64,000 nucleotides of DNA from Kitasatospora purpeofusca. Its GTDB lineage: Bacteria; Actinomycetota; Actinomycetes; Streptomycetales; Streptomycetaceae. Numbering within the stretch: position 1 is the first letter of the stretch; each line of letters begins with the position of its first letter. The DNA lies in the NCBI RefSeq assembly GCF_000718025.1, contig NZ_JODS01000018.1, forward strand, positions 62,001 through 126,000, read 5' to 3'. The notes beneath the pieces are model-generated. The model did no database searches, was not told where the DNA came from, and worked only from the letters and a program-made list of their open reading frames with translations. Below, one piece after another: positions 40,862-48,579 of this stretch. The translations under genes and the position numbers were made by a program.

Positions 40862-43390
40862 TCAGTCCTTGTCGGGCACCGCCAGGATGCACAGCAGGGA
40901 GCAGGCGACCGCCGCCGACGGGGCGGTGGTGGTCGGCGAGGTGCCAGGCGGCGAGTTGGCGGGCACGAAGCTCGCGGACGCCGTGTTCTTCAGCGGGAGC
41001 GCCAGCAGGAAGGAGTCGCAGTAGACCCGGCGGGTGGCCCCGGCGGGCAGGGTGAACGTACCGGCCGCCTTGCGGCACCCGGGGGTGACCGCGTCGTTGA
41101 CGGTGACGGAGGCGGCGTCGACGGGGCCCGCGTTGCTGACGGTGATCCGCCAGTGGGCCGTGCCGAGCAGGCCGAGCAGGCCGACCGGGCTGGTCTTGGC
41201 CCACGGACCGGCGCCGTCCGGCCCGCAGTCGTGCCAGTTGCCGGAGCCGCAGATCTCCTTCTCCACGGTGACGTCCGGCCGGCAGCCCGCGCCCGGGGCG
41301 ACGGCGGTGGTGACGGTGTTGGAGGTGAGCGCGCCGGTTGCGTCGCTGCCGCTCGCGGTGTTGGTGACGGCGGTGGTGGTGCAGGCGGCGGCCACCGTGG
41401 TGCGGAAGCAGATCTGTGGCGGGTCGCCCCGGTACTCCACGACCAGTGCCGGGTGGTTGTCGGGGGTGAAGTCACCCGTGCCGGTGAGGACGAGCTGCGC
41501 GGTGACGGTCAGCGCGGGGTGGGCCGCGGCGTCGACGCCCGACAGGTCGACCGTGCCGTCGGGTGCGGGACCCGGTACGGGCACGGGCGTGCCGTCGGGG
41601 TCGGTGACGAGCACCCGGGAGGCGGTCAGGTCGACGTGCGCGATGTCGATGTCGGTCAGCCTCGCCCTCGTGTACCCCTGGACGTGGCCGGTGCCGCCGT
41701 CGCAGGCGAAGTCGGCCGGCCGGAGGGTGACGGCGGCGCCGCTGTGTACGCAGGGGCTGGCGGCGGTCGCCGGGTCGAGCGAGAACAGCACGCCCGCGTC
41801 GCCGAGGCCGATCAGGCAGCGGGTGGTGGTGTCGTAGGTGTAGCCGTAGTCACGGGTGGCGCCGCCGTTGACGCCCGGGTGGGTGGCGGGCAGCGGGAAG
41901 CCCGCGCACGGCGCGTCGTGCGTCCAGTCGTGGCAGACCGTCGCGCCGGCCACGGAGCCGCCCCAGGCGGGGAAGTAGCTGCGCGTCACACCGTCCGCGA
42001 CGACCGTCTCCGGGCTGAACGTCAGGACGTTGCCGGCCAGCGCCGCCAGGGTGCCGGGCGCGGGGCGGGCGGCACCGTCGAGGGCGTAGCAGGTGGTCAG
42101 GACGTTGGCCCCGCCGACGGTGCTGGTGCAGGCGCCGTCGGGCTGTCCCGCAGTGCTGTACGACGCGAAGACGCCGTAGCTGTAGTAACCGGCGTTCGGC
42201 CCCGCGGGGTGCGGGGCGGTCCAGCCGGCGCAGACAGTCCGTGCGGTGGTGTCGAAGCAGCCGAGGACGGGCGGGCCGGCGGCCGTGGAGCCGGAGGCCT
42301 GCGGCGAGGAGGAGGCGAAGACCTTGTCCCCGACCACCGTCAGCGCGCCGAGGTAGAGGGCGTTCGGCGTGCTCGGCAGGTCGTGGTTGGGGGCGACGAC
42401 CGGTGCGTACGGCTGGCCCGCGCACGGGGTGCGGGTGGCGAGCGTCATGCACAGCACCTGGCCCGTGGTCGCGACCCCGTACAGGCTGTCGCCGGCCCGG
42501 ACCAGGCCGGCCAGGCTGTTGGCGCTGCTGGGCGAGCCGCCGCCGGTCGCCAGGGCGGTGAAGCCGCAGTTGGCCCGCGCGTCGAGGTCGAGGCAGCCGA
42601 CGCCGATCGCGGTCTGCGTGACCGCCGGGTAGTACAGCAGGTTCGGCTGCTGCGGGTCGAGCACGTACTGCGGGGTCAGCGGGCTGCCGATGTCGCCGGT
42701 AGAGCCGGTGCCGAGCGGCCCGGCGGCGGTGTTCAGCGGCCGCGGCCACGGCCCGCCGGAGCAGAGCTGTCCGGTGGACAGGCTGTTGCAGACCGCCTGC
42801 GGGGCCCCGCGCGCGGCGTGGTGGTAGATGCTCCAGGACTGCACCTCGCCGGACGCCGTCCGGTACAGCACGGGCGTGAACCCGTCACCGCCGGTCGCCT
42901 GCGCCGCCGCCCTGACGGGCGCGAGCAGCGGCGCGGACAGGCCGGTGCCGCCGGCCCGGGCCACCGGGTTCCCGGCGCGGACGGCGACGGTCGCCGCGCC
43001 CGGGTCGGTGCCGGTGAAGGTGCTGCCGTCGGTGGACCACGACGGCGTCCACCCCGGCGGCACGCGCAGCGAACCGGGCACGTAGGTCTGCGCCGACCCG
43101 GCCCCGGTCAACCGGTCGGTGACGACGGCCTGCGCGGCCGTGCCGTCGGTGGTGCCGTTCCCGTACTCGACGGTCCAGTTGAGGGTGTCCCCGTGGTCGG
43201 CGGCGGCCGCCCCGGGATGGGTGACGTTCTGCAGGCTCTTCACCAGCGCCGACGCCGCGGCGTCGGCGCCGGCGGCCCGCGGTGCGAGGCCGGCCGGGCC
43301 GAACAGGAGGAGGGCGGTGGTCAGCACGGCGGCCAGGGCGGCACGCGGCGAGCGACGGATCGGAACGGGCGGACACGGGCTTCTCAGCAC
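40862..43390 (-). CDS. Large secreted protein with DUF11-type domains
   Basis: An 842-residue exported protein. GTG 43390 was chosen because GGTGGAGA precedes it and the next 45 residues form a signal peptide: an Arg-containing start, hydrophobic ALAAVLTTALLLFGPAGLA and a cut near AAGA-DA. The first 110 mature residues (SLQNVTHPG...GDTLNWTVEYGN...YVPGSLRVPPGW) match the DUF11/conserved-repeat beta-sandwich found in surface and wall proteins. The middle (about 150-600) is rich in Cys, Trp and Gly with repeated blocks like GCLD, GCFDTTARTVCAGW and TVCHDW, suggesting a propeller-like structure with disulfides. A second DUF11-like domain (DVTVEKEICGS...WRITVSNAGP) ends the protein. No LPxTG anchor is seen. 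Role unknown, probably extracellular or wall-associated. Confidence 0.82.
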   Translation of the reverse strand: MLRSPCPPVPIRRSPRAALAAVLTTALLLFGPAGLAPRAAGADAAASALVKSLQNVTHPGAAAADHGDTLNWTVEYGNGTTDGTAAQAVVTDRLTGAGSAQTYVPGSLRVPPGWTPSWSTDGSTFTGTDPGAATVAVRAGNPVARAGGTGLSAPLLAPVRAAAQATGGDGFTPVLYRTASGEVQSWSIYHHAARGAPQAVCNSLSTGQLCSGGPWPRPLNTAAGPLGTGSTGDIGSPLTPQYVLDPQQPNLLYYPAVTQTAIGVGCLDLDARANCGFTALATGGGSPSSANSLAGLVRAGDSLYGVATTGQVLCMTLATRTPCAGQPYAPVVAPNHDLPSTPNALYLGALTVVGDKVFASSSPQASGSTAAGPPVLGCFDTTARTVCAGWTAPHPAGPNAGYYSYGVFASYSTAGQPDGACTSTVGGANVLTTCYALDGAARPAPGTLAALAGNVLTFSPETVVADGVTRSYFPAWGGSVAGATVCHDWTHDAPCAGFPLPATHPGVNGGATRDYGYTYDTTTRCLIGLGDAGVLFSLDPATAASPCVHSGAAVTLRPADFACDGGTGHVQGYTRARLTDIDIAHVDLTASRVLVTDPDGTPVPVPGPAPDGTVDLSGVDAAAHPALTVTAQLVLTGTGDFTPDNHPALVVEYRGDPPQICFRTTVAAACTTTAVTNTASGSDATGALTSNTVTTAVAPGAGCRPDVTVEKEICGSGNWHDCGPDGAGPWAKTSPVGLLGLLGTAHWRITVSNAGPVDAASVTVNDAVTPGCRKAAGTFTLPAGATRRVYCDSFLLALPLKNTASASFVPANSPPGTSPTTTAPSAAVACSLLCILAVPDKD

Positions 43391-43408
43391 AGGTTCTCCA
43401 CCTCTGAC

Positions 43409-43457
43409 TCTGATCGGCAGGGTGCCTGACGGATCGTCAGGCAACCTGCCGATCAGA
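43409..43457. promoter_or_regulatory. 49-base near-perfect inverted repeat just upstream of the secreted-protein start
   Basis: The two 23-base arms around the loop GAT pair with a single mismatch (G43422 against A43444). The right end begins 18 bases before the GTG start, next to the ribosome site. On RNA it would fold into a very stable stem-loop in the leader; on DNA it could be an operator. TCTGATCG at its edge recurs in a smaller palindrome (TCTGA-TCG-TCAGA) at 40323-40335 before another gene. No gene product is seen in the gap 43458-43670. Confidence 0.6.
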
Positions 43458-43670
43458 TTAGAGACACAGGGAGGGTGCCGCGGCCCGATTTTTCGTATTG
43501 ACCGCATGATGAACGAATTCGACCGCGGGCCCATCACAGGGGACAGGAGTCGAGCTCCTCCGTCGTCGGCGTGATGTCCTGCTTCCGGGCGCCGGCGCCC
43601 TGGGGACGCAGTTCGCCGCCGCCCCCGCAGGCGGGTCGGTCCGCCCGCGGACGGACACCGTCCCCGTCCC

Positions 43671-44039
43671 TCAGGCACCGACCGCGTCGTCGTCGCGGAC
43701 GGCGGACCGGCGGACCAGGTGCTCGAAGGTCCCGGTCAGGTGGAGCAGCCGGTCCAGGACCGCGGGCCGGTGATCGATCAACAACAGGAGTCCGGCGGCG
43801 TCGGTGCGTCGCCGGATCTGCAGCAGGGTCGACAGGCCCATCGAGTCGCACATGGTCATCGCCGTGCAGTCGAGTCGGACGACTCCACCCGCCGGCTGGG
43901 TGGACACCGCGGCCGTGATGGTGGCGAGCAGGGTGTCGCAGCTCTCGTGGTCGAGGTCGCCCTCGACCGGGAGGGTGACCGCCGCGGGCGGTGGCGCCGG
44001 CACGGGTGCGGGGTGGACGGGATCGGGGAGCTCGGTCAT
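43671..44039 (-). CDS. STAS-domain anti-anti-sigma factor
   Basis: A 122-residue STAS protein. The phosphorylation loop reads LDCTAMTMCDSMGLSTLLQI, where the Ser after Asp in DSMGL is the expected target of an RsbW-type kinase. A Pro-rich N-terminal tail of about 22 residues precedes the domain. It is last in the operon with a B12-binding protein and a SpoIIE phosphatase; its start overlaps the upstream stop as ATGA. The phosphatase two genes upstream would dephosphorylate it, letting it bind an anti-sigma kinase and free a sigma factor. Confidence 0.9.
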   Translation of the reverse strand: MTELPDPVHPAPVPAPPPAAVTLPVEGDLDHESCDTLLATITAAVSTQPAGGVVRLDCTAMTMCDSMGLSTLLQIRRRTDAAGLLLLIDHRPAVLDRLLHLTGTFEHLVRRSAVRDDDAVGA

Positions 44040-45154
44040 GCCGGGTTTCCGTGGTACTGGTGCGGGACGGTGGCGGGTACGGCGGACGGGGAGGCGACGG
44101 CGGCGCGACCGTGGTCGAGCAGGCCGACGGCGCGGGGCAGGTCGCGCAGCTCGTGGCCCAGCACCTCCAGCGCGGCCAGCAGGGAGGCGGTCGGAACGGC
44201 GCGGGCGGTGAGCACGCCGGCGGTCCAGGTCAGGAACCCGCCGAACAGTTCGGGGTCGTCGGTGTAGAGGGCGGCGCCGAGGAAGTCCACGATGTGCGCG
44301 GTGTCCTCCGCGGTGTGCTGGAGCTGCGCCTCGGTGTAGGAGCGCACGGCGGGGAACCGCTCGGCGAGACCCGACATCACGGCACCGACGAGGCGCGGCG
44401 CGCTCCGGCGGACCAGCGTGTACTCCTGGTCGGCGAGATGGGGCAGGTCGTCGACGGGTTGGTGCGCGGGCAGTGGGGCGACCAGGCCCTCGGCCAGCCG
44501 ATCGGCCGCGCCACGGGCGTCCTCGGCCCAGGCGTCCGCCCCCAGCAGCCGGGCGTATCGGCCGTCGGGGCCGAAGGCCGCGCCGCCCACCAGTACCGGG
44601 ACGCCCGCAGCCTGCGCGGCGCTGATCGCGGAGTGGGCGGTGGCCAGGCGCGGCGCGAGGGAGGCGGACAGCGCCAGGGCGACCGGCGCGGTGCGGTGCA
44701 GCCGTGCGATCAGGTGCGGGGTCGGCACCTGGGCGCCGAGATAGTCCACCTCCCAGCCGCGCAGCGCCAGCACCTGGGCCAGCAGTCGGGCGGGAAAGGC
44801 ATGCCACTCGCCGTCGACGCAGGACACGGTCACTCGGCCGCGGGGCCCGGCGCGGACGGCATCGCGGACCACGGGGTGGTGGGCCAGCGCGGCCACCACC
44901 CGGTCGTTGATGGCGGTGGCGGCGTGCTCCTCCGCCACCGTCAGCCGATTGGCGGCCCACTCGCGACCGATCCGCGCCTGGACCGCCGCGATCACCTCCA
45001 GCAGCACCGACTCCGGTTCGGCCCCGGCGGTCAGCGCCCCGAAGACGACGGCGCCGGCCGCTTCCTCGCTTCCCGCGGTCACCGCCTCCCACAACCGGTC
45101 GACGGTAGCGGTGAGTTCACTCGTCGGAGGCGGTACCGTCCGGACAGCCGTCAT
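44036..45154 (-). CDS. B12-binding photoreceptor-like regulator with extra C-terminal helical domain
   Basis: A 372-residue protein. The N-terminal helical bundle (about 15-100) contains W66-x9-E76-H77 (EWAANRLTVAEEH), the signature of adenosylcobalamin photoreceptors of the CarH/LitR type. The Rossmann B12-binding domain (about 105-230) has GEWHAFP with His118 as probable cobalt ligand (ExHxxG in relatives, here with Pro last). Instead of a MerR DNA-binding domain it has about 140 C-terminal helical residues (ADQEYTLVRRSAPRLVGAVM...DTAHIVDFLGAALYTDDPELF), which I read as possibly globin- or phycobilin-like, as in the recently described photocobilins. It sits between a SpoIIE phosphatase and a STAS gene with ATGA overlaps on both sides, so it probably feeds light or cobalamin status into partner switching. 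Confidence 0.82.
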   Translation of the reverse strand: MTAVRTVPPPTSELTATVDRLWEAVTAGSEEAAGAVVFGALTAGAEPESVLLEVIAAVQARIGREWAANRLTVAEEHAATAINDRVVAALAHHPVVRDAVRAGPRGRVTVSCVDGEWHAFPARLLAQVLALRGWEVDYLGAQVPTPHLIARLHRTAPVALALSASLAPRLATAHSAISAAQAAGVPVLVGGAAFGPDGRYARLLGADAWAEDARGAADRLAEGLVAPLPAHQPVDDLPHLADQEYTLVRRSAPRLVGAVMSGLAERFPAVRSYTEAQLQHTAEDTAHIVDFLGAALYTDDPELFGGFLTWTAGVLTARAVPTASLLAALEVLGHELRDLPRAVGLLDHGRAAVASPSAVPATVPHQYHGNPA

Positions 45155-46821
45155 GCGGGAAAGCCTCCGTGTCCGTATCTGCCGGCCGCGGAGAGCCGGG
45201 TGCCCTGGGGTGCGGCGACGACCATCACGGCCATGTCGTCGTGGCGCCGGCCACCCACCCACTGCGAGGCGAGCATCAGAACGCGCTCGACGATCGCCTC
45301 GGCCGGCATCCGGGCGCACTCGCCCAGCGCGTGCAGCAGGCGCTCCTCACCGAACATCGCGTCGCCCAGCGGACCGCCGCGGGCCTCCGTCACACCGTCG
45401 CTGTAGAGCACGCAGGCCTCGCCGGGGGCGAGCACGACGGTGTCCGACACGACCGTGGTCTCCGGCAGCGCGCCCACCAGGCTGCCGTGGGTCCGGGAGA
45501 CCTCGACCCGACCGTCCGCCCGGACGATCAGCGGAGCGGGGTGGCCGGCAGCGGACAGGCGGACCGTCACCCGGCTCTGCTGACGCCGGACCGAAGCCAG
45601 CACCATGGTGGCGAAGCGGGTGTGGTGCGAGGTCAGCAGCGCGCGGTTGAGCAGCGACAGCAGCCTCGGATGGTCGTCGGCCAGTGGCAGCAGCGCGTGC
45701 AGGGTGTTGCGGATCTTCCCGGTGAGCACGGCCGCCTCCAGCCCCTTGCCGCAGACGTCACCGAGCACCGCAAGGGTCTCGCCGTCGGGGTCGGCCGCGG
45801 GGTGGACGTCGTAGAAGTCGCCGCCGACCCGGTCGCGGTCCACCGAGGCCCGGTAGCCGCCCGCGAAGTCGGCCCCGTTCATGTGCTCGAGTCGCGGGGG
45901 GAGGAGCTCCCGCATCAGCAGGTCTGTGATCGCGGCCTGTTCCGAGTACATCACGGCTGCCGAGACCGCCGCGCCCGCGCGCGCTGCGAACAACCTGGCG
46001 AAGACCTCCTCGGAGGGCGTGAAGGCGCCGTGGCCCGGTCCGCGCAGCAGTACCAGCGCGCCCGCCGGTACACCGTGGCCCGGGAGCGGGGTGACGGACA
46101 CCGCACCGACGGCCGTCAGGCCCTCCGGCAGCAGCCAGTTCGGTGCCGTTTCCGGGTCGATCCACCGGGACGGCACCGGCGGAAATCCCTGGAGGGCCTC
46201 GGCCAGTCCGGGCACGGCCGCCGGGTCCGCCCGGACCTGGCCCCGCACCGGCGGACCGTCACGCAGGCAGGTCACGAAGCGCAACGCCCGCCCGCTGTGC
46301 GGCGAGACGACCACCGCGGCGTCCGCCAGGTGGGCGGCCGCCTGCTGCGCCGTGGTCTCCAGGCAGCGGTCGACGTTCAAAGAGTTGAGCAACAGGCCCG
46401 GCAACCGGGCCAGCAGTTCCCACCTCTCGCGTTCCACCACGGCGGCCAGGCCGCGATCGGTGTCGCCGACCAGCCACCACACCACGCTGCCGTCGGCCCG
46501 GAGCGACGGATGGGCCTCCACCTCGGCACCGGCGATGACGCCGCGGACCGCCGTCTCCGCCGCGGGTGCCCCCGGCCGGTGCCGGCGGACGGTCGCGGCG
46601 GCGCAGAGCCGGGAGTGCGCCTCCAGCAGCCAGGGGGCGACCTCGGCGAGCTCCTCGCCCTCCGCTCCGGCCGGCCTCCCGAGCAGGTTCCAGGCGGAGC
46701 CGCTGCCGTGCACGACAGCCCCGTCCGCGGCGAGGACCAGGACCGGATACGGTGCCCCGGCCAGGAATGCCAGCCCGGATTCGGCCGACCCGAGGGGGGT
46801 CTCTGTCGGGAGGAGTGCCAT
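45151..46821 (-). CDS. PAS-GAF-SpoIIE (PP2C) phosphatase
   Basis: A 556-residue sensor phosphatase. Residues about 15-120 look like a PAS domain (GAPYPVLVLAADGAVVHGSGSAWNLLGR), about 150-320 like GAF, and about 330-545 are the PPM/SpoIIE phosphatase. RVGGDFYDV and VLGDVCGKGLEAAVLTGKIR are the metal-binding motifs, with LYSDGVTEAR and GRRHDDMAVMVV at the end. It dephosphorylates STAS anti-anti-sigma factors. First of a three-gene operon whose stops and starts overlap as ATGA; the STAS protein two genes downstream is the obvious substrate. Confidence 0.92.
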   Translation of the reverse strand: MALLPTETPLGSAESGLAFLAGAPYPVLVLAADGAVVHGSGSAWNLLGRPAGAEGEELAEVAPWLLEAHSRLCAAATVRRHRPGAPAAETAVRGVIAGAEVEAHPSLRADGSVVWWLVGDTDRGLAAVVERERWELLARLPGLLLNSLNVDRCLETTAQQAAAHLADAAVVVSPHSGRALRFVTCLRDGPPVRGQVRADPAAVPGLAEALQGFPPVPSRWIDPETAPNWLLPEGLTAVGAVSVTPLPGHGVPAGALVLLRGPGHGAFTPSEEVFARLFAARAGAAVSAAVMYSEQAAITDLLMRELLPPRLEHMNGADFAGGYRASVDRDRVGGDFYDVHPAADPDGETLAVLGDVCGKGLEAAVLTGKIRNTLHALLPLADDHPRLLSLLNRALLTSHHTRFATMVLASVRRQQSRVTVRLSAAGHPAPLIVRADGRVEVSRTHGSLVGALPETTVVSDTVVLAPGEACVLYSDGVTEARGGPLGDAMFGEERLLHALGECARMPAEAIVERVLMLASQWVGGRRHDDMAVMVVAAPQGTRLSAAGRYGHGGFPA

Positions 46822-47037
46822 CTGGTCGGCCCTGTCGGACCATCACCTCGTCACGCGTCTCGGGCAGTGGCCGGAGCCGCCGCGAATCCGGCTCGAAGGG
46901 CACGAACCGCGTCGGCCGCTGGATTCCCGCGCAAAGCCGACAGGTCCGACAGTACGCTCTGTACGGAACGGTCGTCACGTCCGGCACCGCTGTCGCCGAG
47001 GCTGCCCGTTCGCGGACGGATGACGTAACATCCGGCT

Positions 47038-47427
47038 GTGACGGAGAACGCCGAGGTGAGCAGCCACGGGACAGGTGGGCGGGGTTCCCGGCTGCTGCTG
47101 GTGCGCCCTCGGGGCGAACTCGACTGGGAGAGCGCGCAGGAGTTCGCGGAACAGGTCGGCGCGGCCGTCGAGCGCTGCCCCGACCTGGTGATCGCGGACT
47201 TCTCCGACGTGACCTTCGCCGACTCCTCCAGCCTGCACACGCTGTTCGACGCCCACCGGCGGCTGGCCGCCGCCGGTGGGCGACTGGTCGTCGCGGGGCC
47301 GCTCAGCCCCGGGGTGCAGCGACTGTTCGAAGTCTCCGCCACCACCGACTACTTCCACTTCGCACCCACTGCCGGGGCGGCGGCCGCCGGCGGCCCGGCG
47401 AAGTCACCGACGAGCGAAGGCCGATGA
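47038..47427 (+). CDS. STAS-domain anti-sigma factor antagonist
   Basis: A 129-residue STAS protein divergent from the phosphatase operon. The core reads LDWESAQEF...LVIADFSDVTFADSSSLHTLFDAHRRL, with Ser in ADSSSL at the phospho-acceptor position, like SpoIIAA/RsbV. GTG 47038 is the first plausible start. The tail after residue 110 is a low-complexity Ala/Gly stretch. It is followed after 120 bases by an RsbW-like kinase gene on the same strand, a natural partner. Confidence 0.88.
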   Translation: MTENAEVSSHGTGGRGSRLLLVRPRGELDWESAQEFAEQVGAAVERCPDLVIADFSDVTFADSSSLHTLFDAHRRLAAAGGRLVVAGPLSPGVQRLFEVSATTDYFHFAPTAGAAAAGGPAKSPTSEGR

Positions 47428-47547
47428 CGCGGGCGGCCCGGGCGGTGCGGCTGCGGGGCACGGTGCACGGGGCGCCCGAGGCGGATCGGGCCGCTCGCTC
47501 CGTACCACGTCCGACACCCTGCGGCTGCACTCATTCGAGGTCCACCC

Positions 47548-48018
47548 ATGCCGGAACCGTCCCCCCGCCACGACAGCACGGTGGCTCCCGACTCCGCGCG
47601 ACTCGCTGCGCTCCCGGGTGAGCCGCCGGACGGAGCGGGCCACGGCGCCGGAACGGTTACCACGGCCGCAGAGGCGCGGACCGCGATCACCGCCCTGCTC
47701 GACCGTCTGCCCGGCGACCTCGGCGCGACCAGGAGGGACGCCCTCCTGGCCGCCACCGAACTCGTGACCAACGCCATACGCCACGGCGGCGGGCTGACCG
47801 GATTCCGCGCTCACCTGGCCCCGGACGGGACGGTGCTGCGTATCGAGGTGGAGGACGCCACGGACCAGCACCCGCGGCAGCCCGGGCCGGACGCCGAGGA
47901 CCCGCACCGTCTGGGCGGCCGGGGATGGGCGATCGTCCTGCGGCTGTCGACCACCTGCACTGTCCAGCCGCTGCCGGCAGGCGGCAAGCGCGTCTCCATC
48001 ACGCTCCGCGTCGGCTGA
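47548..48018 (+). CDS. RsbW-like ATP-binding anti-sigma / kinase protein
   Basis: A 156-residue GHKL-ATPase. The N box is ALLAATELVTNAIRHGG (Asn contacts Mg-ATP), and the G boxes are VEDATDQHP and HRLGGRGWAIVLRLSTTCTV. A disordered N-terminus of about 40 residues precedes the domain. Members of this family in Streptomyces act as anti-sigma factors that phosphorylate STAS proteins, or as regulators of other processes. The STAS gene immediately upstream on the same strand supports a kinase-antagonist pair. Confidence 0.9.
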   Translation: MPEPSPRHDSTVAPDSARLAALPGEPPDGAGHGAGTVTTAAEARTAITALLDRLPGDLGATRRDALLAATELVTNAIRHGGGLTGFRAHLAPDGTVLRIEVEDATDQHPRQPGPDAEDPHRLGGRGWAIVLRLSTTCTVQPLPAGGKRVSITLRVG

Positions 48019-48020
48019 GC

Positions 48021-48082
48021 AGCGGGGAGCCGAGCCGCGGGCGATCGGATCCGGCCGCACCGGCCGTCGCCGGCTCCCCGCT
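48021..48082. terminator. Inverted repeat between convergent genes
   Basis: Perfect 12-base-pair arms AGCGGGGAGCCG and CGGCTCCCCGCT with a 38-base middle that itself contains CCGGCCG-type pairing. It starts two bases after the stop of the ATPase gene. A terminator is likely. Confidence 0.5.
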
Positions 48083-48169
48083 CCGCCACCCGGGGTGGGA
48101 CCGCCCCGGCCGGACCGAGGACGCGGGCGGCCCCGCGCTCCGATGCCCCGGGTCGGCCGGTGTCACCGG

Positions 48170-48547
48170 TCAGGGCCCGGCGTGCCGTTCCGCCGCGCCG
48201 GGCCCCAGTGCGGCTACGGCCAGGTCCACGTCGTGGTGGTGCGCCACCAGGCGCTCGACCCCGGTGAGGGCGAGCAGATGGCGCAGGTCGGCCGGGGCGC
48301 CGACCACCGGAAGCGCAGACTCCGGCACCGGGGTGCGCCGGGCGGCGAAGACGAGTTCGCCGATGCCGACCGAGTCGCAGAACCGCAGGTCGGTGAGGTC
48401 CAGAACCAGGGGGAGCCCGGCCGGGGTCCGTTCGAGGACGCGCCGAAGCCGGGGAGCGGTCTGGTGGTCCAGCTCGCCGGAGAGCACGACGACGGTCGCA
48501 CCCGTCGAGTGCGTGCGGACGTCGATGGTGAGGGTGTAGGCGGGCAC
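48170..48547 (-). CDS. STAS-domain anti-anti-sigma factor
   Basis: A 125-residue STAS protein. LSGELDHQTAPRLRRVL and VLDLTDLRFCDSVGIGELVFAAR are the conserved strands, with the phosphorylatable Ser in CDSVG. GTG 48547 is used. It is the last gene behind the REC-phosphatase gene (33 bases apart, same strand) and is therefore the probable end target of the long partner-switching operon that begins at 54850. Confidence 0.9.
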   Translation of the reverse strand: MPAYTLTIDVRTHSTGATVVVLSGELDHQTAPRLRRVLERTPAGLPLVLDLTDLRFCDSVGIGELVFAARRTPVPESALPVVGAPADLRHLLALTGVERLVAHHHDVDLAVAALGPGAAERHAGP

Positions 48548-48579
48548 CTGGGCTCCGGGGTGGTGGGACGGACGTGTTG

